DNA of 64,000 bases, taken from the NCBI RefSeq assembly GCF_029643245.1, contig NZ_CP116398.1, positions 3,592,372-3,656,371 of the forward strand, written 5' to 3'. Both the position numbers and the translations under genes were made by a program. A model generated the notes under the pieces. The model saw nothing but the letters and a program-made list of their open reading frames with translations. It made no database searches and was not told the origin of the DNA. Shown piece by piece: positions 35,390 through 44,057 of the stretch; the first letter of the stretch is position 1; each line of letters starts with the position of its first letter. This DNA is from Methylomonas sp. EFPC3 (GTDB lineage Bacteria > Pseudomonadota > Gammaproteobacteria > Methylococcales > Methylomonadaceae).

Positions 35390-35662
35390 TCAATCCTTTT
35401 TCGGTACGTAACCTTCCGGCATTTCGAAGCCGCCGGCGAACAGGAATTTCTCGCGCTCCGCTTCCAATACCTTTTTTGCCGATGGGTCGAAACTGGCCAG
35501 GCGGCGCTCGTTGATGATCATCGTCTGCATTGCCAGCCAGTCTTTCCAGGCCTGTTTCGAGACGTGCTCGAAAATGCGTTGGCCGTTCGGGCCAGGAAAC
35601 GGCGGTGCATCCAGCCCTTCCGCTTCGATGCCCAGTTTCACGCATTTAACCATTCTCGTCAT
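35390..35662 (-). CDS. yggX: Fe(2+)-trafficking / oxidative damage protection protein YggX
   Basis: YggX is a small cytosolic protein linked to iron handling and protection of Fe-S clusters and MutY. The 90-aa product has the family hallmarks: MVKCVKLGIEAEGLDAPP (Cys near the N-terminus), PGPNGQRIFEHVSKQAW, TMIINERRL and the C-terminal GYVPKK. GAGG lies upstream of the ATG at 35662. The start overlaps the 3' end of mutY by 17 bases, the standard mutY-yggX arrangement. Confidence 0.93.
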   Translation of the reverse strand: MTRMVKCVKLGIEAEGLDAPPFPGPNGQRIFEHVSKQAWKDWLAMQTMIINERRLASFDPSAKKVLEAEREKFLFAGGFEMPEGYVPKKD

Positions 35663-36712
35663 AATAATCCTCGGGATAATGTTGTTGCAGCAGGCGCTTG
35701 ACCGGTGTCGGCAAGCCAAGTAACGCAAAGTCGGCGGCTTTATACCAAACCGTCCGATCCGCTTCCATCACATTGTTTCTGGGGTTTTCCAGTCTGGCCA
35801 GCAGTGGCGTGTAATCCAAGTGGTAATGGGAAAAAGTGTGGCGCCTGGTCGGCAGCACTTGCGGAGTTTGTTCGGTCCGGCCCTGCTGCCGACACCAGTT
35901 GCCGGCGGCGGCCATGTCGTCGAATTCCGGCAGGCTCCACAAGCCGCCCCAAATACCGGTTGGCGGCCGCTTTTCCAGCAAGATGCGGTCGTCCGCGTCT
36001 TGCAGCAGTAGCCAGTAAGTCTGTTTGATCGGCAAAGCCTTGCGCGGTTTGGCTTGCGGCAATTGCCGGGTCAAACCTTGCTGCCGGGCCTGGCAGCTGG
36101 CTGCGACCGGACAGATTTCGCACAACGGTTTGTTGCGGGTACACAGCGTGGCGCCCAGGTCCATCATGGCTTGAGTGTAGGCGGCGGTGCGCTGCGGCGG
36201 TGTGTATTCGGCGGCGATTTGCCATAGCTGCTCGCTGACGCGGGCTTCCCCGGCCAGCCGGACACGGCGTGGTAGCGAGCCAGCACCCGTTTGACGTTGC
36301 CGTCCAGAATCGGCTGGCTCTGGCCGCAGGCGATGCTGAGAATGGCGCCGGCCGTCGAGCGGCCGATACCGGGTAGTTCGCACATGCCGGCCAATGTTTG
36401 CGGAAATTCGCCGCCACCGGCCGCGACGATTTGCGCAGCTTTATGCAGGTTGCGGGCGCGGGCGTAGTAGCCCAGCCCCGACCAGTATTGCAGAACTTCG
36501 TCCAGTTCGGCGGCGGCTAGGCTTTGCACCGACGGGAAGCGCGCCATGAAGCGTTCGTAATAGCCGATCACGCTGGCGACCTGAGTTTGTTGCAGCATGA
36601 TCTCGGAAATCCAGACCCGGTAAGGGTTGATATCGCGTTGCCAGGGCAAATCCTTGCGGCCGTGGCTATCGAACCAGGCCAGTAGTTTGCGTTGAAATTG
36701 ATCGGGGGGCAT
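35646..36712 (-). pseudogene. mutY: Adenine DNA glycosylase MutY, broken by one frameshift
   Basis: MutY removes adenine mispaired with 8-oxoguanine. The 5' part (36712 to about 36250) encodes the catalytic domain start: the helix-hairpin-helix [14 protein letters not shown] and [20 protein letters not shown]. The 3' part, in another frame, carries the Fe-S loop Cys residues (LCTRNKPLCEICPVAASC) and the NUDIX-like C-terminal domain. The frames join perfectly if one base is added to the run of four C at 36248-36251 (plus strand), giving [13 protein letters not shown]. As written the gene is interrupted; a real mutation would predict a G-to-T mutator. Confidence 0.85.
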
Positions 36713-36917
36713 GGCTGTCGTTAATTCTGTTCCTGGTATCTGCGGCTACGTTAGCATGAACCGGGGTGGCTTGCTTATGCTCGAGCCGGTTGCGGCGTAA
36801 ACAGTTGCCGATTGTCATATACATCGGTTTCGAGCGCACGCCCCCGATCTGGTGCCGATGCTGATATAGTTACCGGCCAATAGCGTTTACCAAACCAAGT
36901 TCGTCATCAGTTCTATC

Positions 36918-37742
36918 ATGAAAATGCCTGCCGCCGACGCGCCGATCGGCGTATTTGATTCGGGCGTGGGCGGATTGTCCGTGTTGCGGGCGATCCGCGC
37001 CGAGTTGCCCAATGAAGATTTGCTGTACGTGGCCGATTCCGGTTACGCGCCTTACGGCGACCGCGATGCCGGTTTCATCGAAGACCGGTCGGCTGCCATT
37101 GCCGGATTTTTAATCGACGAGGGCGCTAAGGCCATTGTCGTCGCTTGCAATACCGCTACCGTCGTGGCGATCGAAAAACTGCGCGCCTGGTGCCCGTTGC
37201 CGGTGGTGGCGATCGAGCCGGCGATCAAGCCGGCCGCCGGCATCACCCAATCCGGCGTGATCGGCGTGTTGGCGACTCGCCAGACGCTGGCTAGCGCCAA
37301 CGTGGCCCGGCTGTGCGCGGCATATGGCCAGGACGTCAATATCCTGTTGCAACCTTGCCCCGGCCTGGTGGAGCAGGTGGAAAAAGCCGAGTTGGATAGT
37401 CCTGCCAGCCGGGCCTTGCTGGAAACCTATCTGGCGCCGCTACTGGCGGCCGGAGCCGATACCATTGTGTTGGGCTGTACCCATTATCCGTTTTTACTGC
37501 CGCTGGTCAGAGAAATCATCGGCCCCGAGCGGGTCATCATCGATCCGGCCACCGCGGTGGCCAAGGAATTGGCTCGGCGTCTGGGCAATCAACGAGCCTC
37601 GGCATTGCGCCCGGAGCCGGCGCGCACCCGTTTCCTGTCCAGCGCGGCGGGCAGCAACGCCAGTTCGGTGGTTTCGGCCTTATGGGGCAGCCCGGTCCTA
37701 GTCGAGCCGATCCAGGCCAGGCCAATCGCAGCGATAGGCTAG
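36918..37742 (+). CDS. murI: Glutamate racemase
   Basis: MurI supplies D-glutamate for peptidoglycan. The 274-aa protein has the two catalytic Cys motifs, VVACNTATV (about residue 76) and VLGCTHYPFL (about residue 188), plus the N-terminal IGVFDSGVGGLSVL and YVADSGYAPYGDR. It is preceded by mutY on the opposite strand. No regulatory N-terminal extension like that of E. coli MurI is present beyond a few residues. Confidence 0.95.
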   Translation: MKMPAADAPIGVFDSGVGGLSVLRAIRAELPNEDLLYVADSGYAPYGDRDAGFIEDRSAAIAGFLIDEGAKAIVVACNTATVVAIEKLRAWCPLPVVAIEPAIKPAAGITQSGVIGVLATRQTLASANVARLCAAYGQDVNILLQPCPGLVEQVEKAELDSPASRALLETYLAPLLAAGADTIVLGCTHYPFLLPLVREIIGPERVIIDPATAVAKELARRLGNQRASALRPEPARTRFLSSAAGSNASSVVSALWGSPVLVEPIQARPIAAIG

Positions 37743-37934
37743 TGCCGGCAACCGGGTGCATAGGCACCAGGCTAAATGCCCGGCAGTCGTTTTTGCCGCC
37801 CCCCTTTGAGATCAGCGGCCAAGCCCCGAAGATGCGAAATCCCAAGCGGCCCCGGTAGTGAGCGCTGGGGCCTTGGAGCTCGCTTGTTGGCGTTTGTGCT
37901 ATTTTGAGAAACAATGTGTGTGTTATTTGTGGCA

Positions 37935-37963
37935 TTGTTAATTAAATTGGGCGCCCCTATAGT
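37935..37963 (+). promoter_or_regulatory. Candidate sigma-70 promoter of the 51-aa membrane protein
   Basis: TTGTTA (37935-37940) and TATAGT (37958-37963) are separated by 17 bases and lie about 30 bases before the start codon, giving a short leader. Confidence 0.5.
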
Positions 37964-37994
37964 CTAGCCATGGGTTTGACTATTGGAGTAGACC

Positions 37995-38150
37995 ATGACT
38001 AACGCACAAAAAGATATTTTGAACGGTTTGGCCTTCATCACCGGAATCGTCGGCTTCTTATCCGGCGAGTTTATTATTTCGTCGCTATTGTTCGCCACGA
38101 CCACCTTTGCCAGCAACATCAACATAAACCGGAAGAATCGGGAAAACTGA
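37995..38150 (+). CDS. Small membrane protein, paralogue of the one at 59464-59622
   Basis: A 51-aa protein (MTNAQKDILNGLAFITGIVG...) with one long or two short hydrophobic segments and a basic C-terminus (NRKNREN). GGAG lies five bases before the ATG, and a good promoter is just upstream. Its core (DILNGLAFITGIVGFLSGEF) aligns without gaps to the 52-aa protein at 59464-59622 (DITTGLFFVAGILSFVSGQF), with about half of the residues identical. The two therefore form a small unrecognised family. No function is known. Confidence 0.75.
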   Translation: MTNAQKDILNGLAFITGIVGFLSGEFIISSLLFATTTFASNININRKNREN

Positions 38151-38277
38151 TTGCTTGCCTCCGGCGCCGGCCGCGCACGGAAAGGATTGCGTTTAGCCGA
38201 CGATTGACGGTTTGGCTGGTGCGGCCAATCATTTACAATGCCGGCATGATTGAGACTTCGACTTCGCCGCGCATCGT

Positions 38278-38550
38278 ATGACCACGGCCGCAAAAACCTA
38301 TTTGAATGTGCCTTACGCGCAAAAGGACGCCGCGAAAGCGCTTGGGGCGCGTTGGGACGCTGCTAACAAAAAATGGTACGTCCCGGCCGGTAAGGACCTG
38401 GAACCGTTTGGTCAGTGGTTGGCATCCGCGCAAGCTGGCGCTGCCGAGACCGGTTCCGTCGCGCCCGTTTCGGCACTGGCGCCAAATATCACCCAACCGG
38501 CCGATAGCAACTTCGTCGCTTACGACGGTGATGAACCGCCCTGGGACTGA
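38278..38550 (+). CDS. DUF5710 domain protein
   Basis: A 90-aa protein whose N-terminal 45 residues match the DUF5710 pattern (YLNVPYAQKDAAKALGARWD followed by KKWYVPAG). This domain is often found at the N-terminus of primase-like or antirestriction proteins. Here it stands alone with a short acidic tail (YDGDEPPWD). Its function is unknown. It directly precedes the YgjP-like metallopeptidase gene by five bases, so the two are probably co-transcribed. Confidence 0.75.
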   Translation: MTTAAKTYLNVPYAQKDAAKALGARWDAANKKWYVPAGKDLEPFGQWLASAQAGAAETGSVAPVSALAPNITQPADSNFVAYDGDEPPWD

Positions 38551-38555
38551 CCGGT

Positions 38556-39107
38556 GTGGATTCCAATACCGGCGGCTACAAGCTTATGCCGCCGTTGAAA
38601 TACTTGGCCGGCTATCCGACCGACGTCCTGGATCAAGTCGGTCGCTTGCTCGATAGCGGTCGCATGACTGCAATTCTGTTGCAAAAATATCCGCTGGCCC
38701 ACGACATCAAATCCGACAAAGCGCTGTATGCGTATGTGATGGATTTGAAAAACCGCTTCCTGCGCCAATCCGCGCCCCTCGGCAAGATCGTATACGACGA
38801 CAAAATCGATATCGAACACCAAGCTTTGGGCTTGCACGCCACTGTTTCGCGGGTACAGGGCGGACGATTGAAATCCAAAACAGAGATCCGCATCGGGTCG
38901 GTATTTAAAACTGCGCCGCTGCCGGTGCTGGATACGGTCGTCGTCCACGAATTAGCCCATTTGCGCGAAAAACAACACAACAAAGCGTTTTACCAGCTGT
39001 GCGAACATATGCAGCCGGGTCACCGGCAGATGGAGTTCGATATGCGTTTGTATCTGACACATCTGGATGTAATCGGCCCGTTGTACTTGCCGGAATGCGG
39101 CGCTTGA
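38556..39107 (+). CDS. YgjP-like M48 metallopeptidase
   Basis: The 183-aa protein contains the zinc-protease motif HELAHLREKQHNKAFY (HExxH, about residues 132-147) and the conserved C-terminal region of YgjP/DUF45 proteins. It is predicted to be cytosolic. The N-terminal half is less conserved. A GTG at 38556, just after the DUF5710 stop, is the preferred start; ATG at 38586 (MPPLKYLAGY) is an alternative. The physiological substrate is unknown. Confidence 0.85.
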   Translation: MDSNTGGYKLMPPLKYLAGYPTDVLDQVGRLLDSGRMTAILLQKYPLAHDIKSDKALYAYVMDLKNRFLRQSAPLGKIVYDDKIDIEHQALGLHATVSRVQGGRLKSKTEIRIGSVFKTAPLPVLDTVVVHELAHLREKQHNKAFYQLCEHMQPGHRQMEFDMRLYLTHLDVIGPLYLPECGA

Positions 39108-39184
39108 TTTTTGCCGCCGATGCTCGGACCATTAGCCAATAACCGGATCCTTTTTAAAGGATTGAACCTGTAGCGGAGAACGAC

Positions 39185-39652
39185 ATGCTAGTTTCGGAAT
39201 TGATGACCACCAAGGTGTTTACCGTAGAACCCCACGACCTAATCGACCGGGTGTTTTTTCTGATCCACTACGAAAAAATCCGCCATCTGCCGGTGGTCGA
39301 GAAAGGCAAACTGGTCGGTATCGTCTCTGACCGCGATTTGTATAAGGCCTTGGGCCCGAAAAGCAATTCCAACGCCGTCGAAGCCAGCAAGGACAATACC
39401 CAGTTGCACGTGGTCTCGCAGAAAGTCGTGCACATCATGCACCGCGGTGTCTACACTGTGACGCCGGAAACGCCGGCTTCGGCCGCGGCGGCGATGATGG
39501 CCGACCACCGCATCGGCGCATTGCCCGTCGTCGAAAAAGACAAATTGGTCGGCATCCTCTCCGCCACCGACATTTTGCGGGTATTCGCCAAGCTGGAGCG
39601 GGCCCACGAACAATTGGAAAATGACTTGAAGCAAGGCAAAACCGGCGCTTAA
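39185..39652 (+). CDS. Two-CBS-domain protein
   Basis: A 155-aa protein consisting of a single pair of CBS domains. The first runs from VSELMTTKVFTVEP to GIVSDRDLYKAL, the second from VVHIMHRGVYTVTPETPAS to GILSATDILRVF. A helical tail rich in charged residues follows. Such stand-alone modules bind adenine nucleotides and regulate partner enzymes or channels. The nearest partner is not obvious. CGGAGAACGAC precedes the ATG. Confidence 0.9.
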   Translation: MLVSELMTTKVFTVEPHDLIDRVFFLIHYEKIRHLPVVEKGKLVGIVSDRDLYKALGPKSNSNAVEASKDNTQLHVVSQKVVHIMHRGVYTVTPETPASAAAAMMADHRIGALPVVEKDKLVGILSATDILRVFAKLERAHEQLENDLKQGKTGA

Positions 39653-39757
39653 CCCTGACGGCGGCATGGTTGACAGCGGCCTGACCGAGGTCTAAAACGT
39701 CGGCTGCAGCATCCGCCCGGATGCCGTTACGCCAACTTCAGCCAAGAGGTCGCCGTT

Positions 39758-39901
39758 ATGATGAGAATGTTGCTAGAGGTGGTAATGGTGCTGGCCTTGG
39801 TCGGCGGTTTGTTTTTTGCGACCAAGGTTTTGGCCAAGGAAAACCGCGACGGCGATAAGTCTGACGGCGATTCGTCGGCGGATTCCGACCGCGGCGACTG
39901 A
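39758..39901 (+). CDS. Small membrane-anchored protein with acidic tail
   Basis: A 47-aa frame (MMRMLLEVVMVLALVGGLFF...) with AGAGG eight bases before the ATG. Residues 4-23 form one membrane helix, followed by a hydrophilic tail rich in Asp, Ser and Gly (NRDGDKSDGDSS). It lies alone between the CBS and LOG genes. No family is recognised. The good ribosome-binding site and the sharp hydrophobic/hydrophilic division support a real gene. Confidence 0.55.
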   Translation: MMRMLLEVVMVLALVGGLFFATKVLAKENRDGDKSDGDSSADSDRGD

Positions 39902-39995
39902 ACGCTTTCAGCCCAACAGCCGGCCAGGCGGGGCGGACGCAATCTATCGGCAATCGCTGCCTTTTTGCACCGAACAATCTTTTGGGATTTGAAAA

Positions 39996-40586
39996 ATGGC
40001 TGCCATACGCAGTATCTGTGTTTACTGCGGTTCGAGTCCGGGCCGTAGCGAAATTTACGCCGCCGGCGCCCGGCGACTGGCCGAAGCCTTGGTCGAGCGC
40101 GATTTGCGTTTGGTTTACGGTGGCGCCGGTATCGGCGTGATGGGCGTGGTCGCGGATCGGGTACTAGAACTTGGCGGCCGTGTGGTTGGCGTAATTCCGC
40201 AGGCCCTGGCGACCAAGGAAGTGGCTCACCCCGATTTGACCGAGTTGCACGTCACCGCATCAATGCACGAACGCAAAATGCGGATGGCCGAGTTGGCCGA
40301 CGGTTTTATCGCGTTGCCCGGCGGTATCGGTACCCTGGAAGAACTGTTCGAAATCTGGACCTGGGCTCAGCTCGGCTTCCACGACAAACCCTGCGGCGTG
40401 CTGAATATCGGCGGTTATTACGATACGTTGATTCGATTCCTGGATCATGTTACTGCCGAACAATTCGTCACGCCGCAGCAGCGGGCGATGTTAATGGTGG
40501 AATCCGAGCCGGCGGCTCTGCTGGATCGCTACGCCGGCTACCGGGCGCCGGCGGTCGAGCATTGGCTGGATCGCAGTCAGACTTGA
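39996..40586 (+). CDS. LOG family protein (TIGR00730)
   Basis: A 196-aa Rossmann-fold protein of the LOG family, whose members cleave cytokinin riboside monophosphates or AMP to the free base. The family motifs ICVYCGSSPG, VYGGAGIGVMGVVAD and the signature ALPGGIGTLEELFEIWTWAQ are intact (PGGxGTxxE). In bacteria the role is usually nucleotide salvage rather than hormone synthesis. Convergent with the YebC-like gene. Confidence 0.92.
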   Translation: MAAIRSICVYCGSSPGRSEIYAAGARRLAEALVERDLRLVYGGAGIGVMGVVADRVLELGGRVVGVIPQALATKEVAHPDLTELHVTASMHERKMRMAELADGFIALPGGIGTLEELFEIWTWAQLGFHDKPCGVLNIGGYYDTLIRFLDHVTAEQFVTPQQRAMLMVESEPAALLDRYAGYRAPAVEHWLDRSQT

Positions 40587-40589
40587 GCT

Positions 40590-41306
40590 TTAGTACTCGG
40601 CGTCGTGGTAGACGTTTTGGACGTCGTCCAGATCGTTCAACATATCCAGAAATTTTTCGAACATCGCTACGTCATCTCCGCTGATCGGCGTCGATCCTTT
40701 CGGTAAAAACTGAATCTCGTCGGCTTCGAAGTCGATCTCTCCCAGCAGGTCCAACAGGGCTTGTTTAGCCTTGAAATAATCCGAATGCGGCGTGAAAACG
40801 GTGAGCTTGCCGTTGTCGTTTTCCATGTCAGTGATGTCGACGTCGGCATTCAGCAAAGCCTCCAACACCGCGTCTTCGTCGTCGTGTTTGAAAGCCAGAA
40901 TCGCCGAGTGGTCGAACATGTGGCCGACCGTACCCGGCGTACCGATCTTGGCCTTGGTTTTGGTGAAACACAGGCGGACGTCGTTAAAAGTGCGGTTCGG
41001 ATTATCGGTCAGGCAGTCGACGATGACCATGCAGCCGCCGGGGCCGAAGCCTTCGTAACGCGCCGGGGCGAAATCCTCGCCGCCGGCGCCCTTGGCCTTG
41101 TCCAGCGCCTTATCAATCACGTGGGACGGTACTTGGTCCTTCTTGGCTCGGTCGATCAAACCGCGCAAGGTCAGATTGCCGGCCGGGTCGACGCCGCCGG
41201 ACTTGGCGACCACATAGATTTCGCGGCCGTATTTGCTGTAGACCTTGGTTTTGGCGTCGGCCGTTTTGGCCATCGATACTTTTCGGTTTTGATAGGCTCT
41301 GCCCAT
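40590..41306 (-). CDS. YebC/PmpR family protein, YeeN-type paralogue
   Basis: A 238-aa YebC-family protein; members bind DNA or assist translation through difficult proline stretches. The start [20 protein letters not shown] and [16 protein letters not shown] correspond to the YeeN-type subgroup rather than the ruvC-linked YebC (MAGHSKW). The conserved [32 protein letters not shown] and C-terminal acidic region are present. It is not next to ruvABC. Confidence 0.88.
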   Translation of the reverse strand: MGRAYQNRKVSMAKTADAKTKVYSKYGREIYVVAKSGGVDPAGNLTLRGLIDRAKKDQVPSHVIDKALDKAKGAGGEDFAPARYEGFGPGGCMVIVDCLTDNPNRTFNDVRLCFTKTKAKIGTPGTVGHMFDHSAILAFKHDDEDAVLEALLNADVDITDMENDNGKLTVFTPHSDYFKAKQALLDLLGEIDFEADEIQFLPKGSTPISGDDVAMFEKFLDMLNDLDDVQNVYHDAEY

Positions 41307-41446
41307 GACTGCGCTGCTCCCGGTAATCGCGGTAATGAAGTCGGCGGATTTTACAGGCAGTTTTTAATGAGGGGAACCGTCAGCGGGCATTTCCTCGGGT
41401 ACCGGCGCCGCTTCGAGCGATTCAGGGCGCCGGATTTCGTAGCGAG

Positions 41447-42169
41447 CTAACTCGGTAGCGCGGTTCGCTGTGGCCTGCCAGCGCTAAGGATGCCGAAGCA
41501 GGCGGCGGCAAACAGCCATAGCATCGGCGGTAGCGGTACGGCGCTGACGTCGAATGCGATTTCGCCGATTTCCGAAACCAGGTAAGCGTCGTAATAGGTA
41601 TGGATCTGCAATCTGACGTAGCGACCGACCGAGTCGTCCAGGTCGAATACCGTTGCCGGATAGGGCGCGCGCGGCCGGTTATCGTCCGGCATTTCCGGAT
41701 TGGTAAATGAACCTACAGCAGTGGGGTTGGCGAAATCGGCGGTCGTCGAGCTATACAGGCTGATTTCCGCCACATTGGCGCCGCTGTTGGCAGCCATGTT
41801 CCACAACGCCATCTGTTTGACGCTGTAGTTGGCGCCTAAGTCGAAATCCAGAATGCCAGTGCACGGGCAATAAGCCGGGCTGATCCAGCCGTTGCCGATT
41901 TCCGGGGTGCCGCCGATATGGGTTGGATTCGAGGCGATGTATGCGGCGAAATCCGTGGCACCGCTGGTGAAGCTCAACGAAAGGCCTGATTGGTTGAACA
42001 TCGGCGTCTCGTCGGTATTGGCCGGAAACCCCGCGATGCCTTTGTAATTGCCTATCGTATTGTTGATCACCGCCACCGGCGACAGGATGGTGCCGGCCAG
42101 CGTCGGTTGAGTCATTAAAATCAAGGCGAGTGTGGCGGCGATAGTGCGCAGTCGGGCAAAGCAATGCAT
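41447..42169 (-). CDS. Secreted protein with VPLPA-type C-terminal sorting signal (4 of 4)
   Basis: A 240-aa exported protein: signal peptide ending near TLA-GT, a discoidin/F5-8-type-like beta-sandwich body (ILDFDLGANYSVKQMALWN, VGRYVRLQIHTYY) suggesting carbohydrate or surface binding, and a C-terminal signal VPLPPMLWLFAAACFGILS followed by basic residues. AGGAGG lies five bases before the ATG at 42169, a strong ribosome-binding site that fixes the start. Confidence 0.85.
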   Translation of the reverse strand: MHCFARLRTIAATLALILMTQPTLAGTILSPVAVINNTIGNYKGIAGFPANTDETPMFNQSGLSLSFTSGATDFAAYIASNPTHIGGTPEIGNGWISPAYCPCTGILDFDLGANYSVKQMALWNMAANSGANVAEISLYSSTTADFANPTAVGSFTNPEMPDDNRPRAPYPATVFDLDDSVGRYVRLQIHTYYDAYLVSEIGEIAFDVSAVPLPPMLWLFAAACFGILSAGRPQRTALPS

Positions 42170-42450
42170 AAAACCTCCTGTAGAGTTGAGAGCCTCTGAG
42201 CGACACAGCGTAAACTTTTGAGTTGAAGGCTTTTGCAATCTACTCTAGCGTTATAAGTCCGTCAAATTTTTGCTATCCAGCGGAAGTAAAACAAAAAATA
42301 TTGCATGTCGCGTGACTGTGAAAGTGGCTTGACATCGGTGCCGGTAACGGACCTGGGTCACGTTGAAGCGTCGGTTCGTTAAGCAATTTGTAAGGCAGCG
42401 CGGCCAGAATGCCGCCCGAACCAATTGCAAACAACACGGAGTATCCGCTC

Positions 42451-42603
42451 ATGACTAAACCGAAGATGAAGTTGATCAAACATATCTGGGTTTGTTCTTG
42501 CCCGCTGGCGATCGGCGCCGGCCATTCCGCCAAGGAGGCTTACAAACGCTGGAGCGATAATTGGAAAGCAAAATCGGTATTTTTGCCGGAGTTTCGTTGC
42601 TGA
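42451..42603 (+). CDS. Small Cys-containing protein of unknown function
   Basis: A 50-aa frame (MTKPKMKLIKHIWVCSCPLAIG...) with CxC near residue 15-17 and a C-terminal Cys (EFRC). GGAG lies nine bases upstream of the ATG. It is followed within 30 bases by a strong hairpin. An Arg-, Lys- and Trp-rich second half (KEAYKRWSDNWKAK) is helical. No homologue is recognised. Confidence 0.5.
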   Translation: MTKPKMKLIKHIWVCSCPLAIGAGHSAKEAYKRWSDNWKAKSVFLPEFRC

Positions 42604-42631
42604 TCTGTACGCAAGCCCATCGAGTTTGCCG

Positions 42632-42661
42632 GCAACGGTGGGGTTTGCTCCCCACCGTTGC
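42632..42661. terminator. Bidirectional terminator hairpin
   Basis: GCAACGGTGGGG (42632-42643) pairs perfectly with CCCCACCGTTGC (42650-42661) around a six-base loop. It sits between the convergent 50-aa gene and the GH17 gene and could serve both; T-runs are poor on both sides. Confidence 0.6.
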
Positions 42662-42678
42662 TTGAGTAGCCTGTTGCT

Positions 42679-43683
42679 TCAATGTTCGTTGCCGGCGAAC
42701 GGTTGCAGGCAGGAATAAGGTTCCAGGCCTTGGCATAGCCCCCAAAAGCTACCGAAAATCCCTTCGCTGCCCGGTTTCCAGTTTTCGGAGAAGGCTTCGA
42801 ACACGACGCCGGACCACCCCCGTTCCGCCAGTTTTTCGAAGGTGGAACGCACCACCAAGGCCTGATTTTCCGAGTTGGCGATCCCGCAACGTTGGCCGGT
42901 GTGGCGATTGGTTTCCGAGCCGCCTTCCGGGCCGTTCGGCCAGCCGAATTCGGTAATCACCACGTCTTTGCCGGGATAGGTCCGGCGTAGATCTTCAACC
43001 CGGGCGATATGGAAATCGGCGGCTTGTTCCGCGGTCGTGCAGGAATGGATCGGCGAAAATTTATTCTCCCACCACGGAAAAATATTGGTGCCTATCCAGT
43101 CCACCTTGTCGGCAAACAAGGTTGGCCGGCAGGTCAGGCTGCGGTCGCACCATTCCCACCAGGTGTCGATGGTTGTGAGCGGCTGGCGGACCCCGGCCCG
43201 GCGCAAACTGTCTATGCAGCGCAAGATTTCGCCGTCGAAACGGTTGCCGTGGCGGGTGCGGACTTCCGAGCCGCAGCTCATAGCGATAATCGTCTCCGGG
43301 TAGGATTTGGCCGTTTCGATGCCGGCGGCGATGGAGCGGGTATTCATCGCTATATCCTTGTCCAGCCAGACGATGGCGATGACTTTAAGATGCCGGGTTT
43401 GGGCCGAGGCGAATACTTCGCCGAGGCCATTGATGACGCCGTAAGTCATGATGCAGCGAAATGGGGTTTGCTCGATAAGCTGGTCGAGCAGACCGTCTAT
43501 CAATTGCCGGGACGGCGGTGGACCGTGCTCCGGCGTCAGGCTGCCGACGTAAGGGCTGAACGCAGCGCATTGCAGTGTCTCTCGGCCGAATTGCACTTGC
43601 TCCGGCGGCGGCTGGGAAGCCTGGGCTTGCGCGTAGTCGGCGAGAAACAGTTGCAAGAGCAACAAAACTAATGAGCGTTTCAT
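42679..43683 (-). CDS. Secreted glycoside hydrolase family 17-like glucanase/transferase
   Basis: A 334-aa exported protein (signal peptide, cleavage near DYAQA-QA) with a GH17-type barrel. Supporting motifs are FSPYVGSLTPEHG at the start, CIMTYGVINGLGEV, AMSCGSEVRTRHG (acid/base Glu), WIGTNIFPWWE and VITEFGWPNGPEGG (nucleophile Glu). GH17 proteins act on beta-1,3 glucans; bacterial ones are often transglycosylases for cyclic or branched glucans. GGAGG precedes the ATG. It is divergent from the lytS-like gene. Substrate unknown. Confidence 0.85.
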   Translation of the reverse strand: MKRSLVLLLLQLFLADYAQAQASQPPPEQVQFGRETLQCAAFSPYVGSLTPEHGPPPSRQLIDGLLDQLIEQTPFRCIMTYGVINGLGEVFASAQTRHLKVIAIVWLDKDIAMNTRSIAAGIETAKSYPETIIAMSCGSEVRTRHGNRFDGEILRCIDSLRRAGVRQPLTTIDTWWEWCDRSLTCRPTLFADKVDWIGTNIFPWWENKFSPIHSCTTAEQAADFHIARVEDLRRTYPGKDVVITEFGWPNGPEGGSETNRHTGQRCGIANSENQALVVRSTFEKLAERGWSGVVFEAFSENWKPGSEGIFGSFWGLCQGLEPYSCLQPFAGNEH

Positions 43684-44057
43684 GGTGCCTCCGATATGGG
43701 TTGTTATGTTACGGCCGCGGTTGCCGCGAGCGGCGGATGGTTCGTCGGTTTTCAACCTGGGTTTGCCGGTGTTGTCGAGTACCCGGTGTTTTGCTTCAGC
43801 CGCGCCGGCAGTATTTAGCATCGGCAGCCAAGCGCCAGCGCGGCTGAACGAAAAGGCGGCAATCGATGTTCAAACGCCGGGAAACGGTGGCGAAATCCGG
43901 CAATGGCCTTGCCGGCGGCGGAAGATAAATGTCAGTCCGGTTTTAATCTGGCGTTAAGCCGGGTTTGTTGAAGTCGTACCCGATTTTGGCCGACTGCCGC
44001 TACGTTAGCGGATGGCCGGAACGGAATAGTCGGAAATAAGCAAAACAAGGACACACC
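43684..44057. other. Intergenic region between divergent GH17 and lytS-like genes
   Basis: Nothing gene-like is found in these 374 bases. Both genes have good ribosome-binding sites at the edges. No obvious LytTR operator repeats or consensus promoter stand out. Confidence 0.5.
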
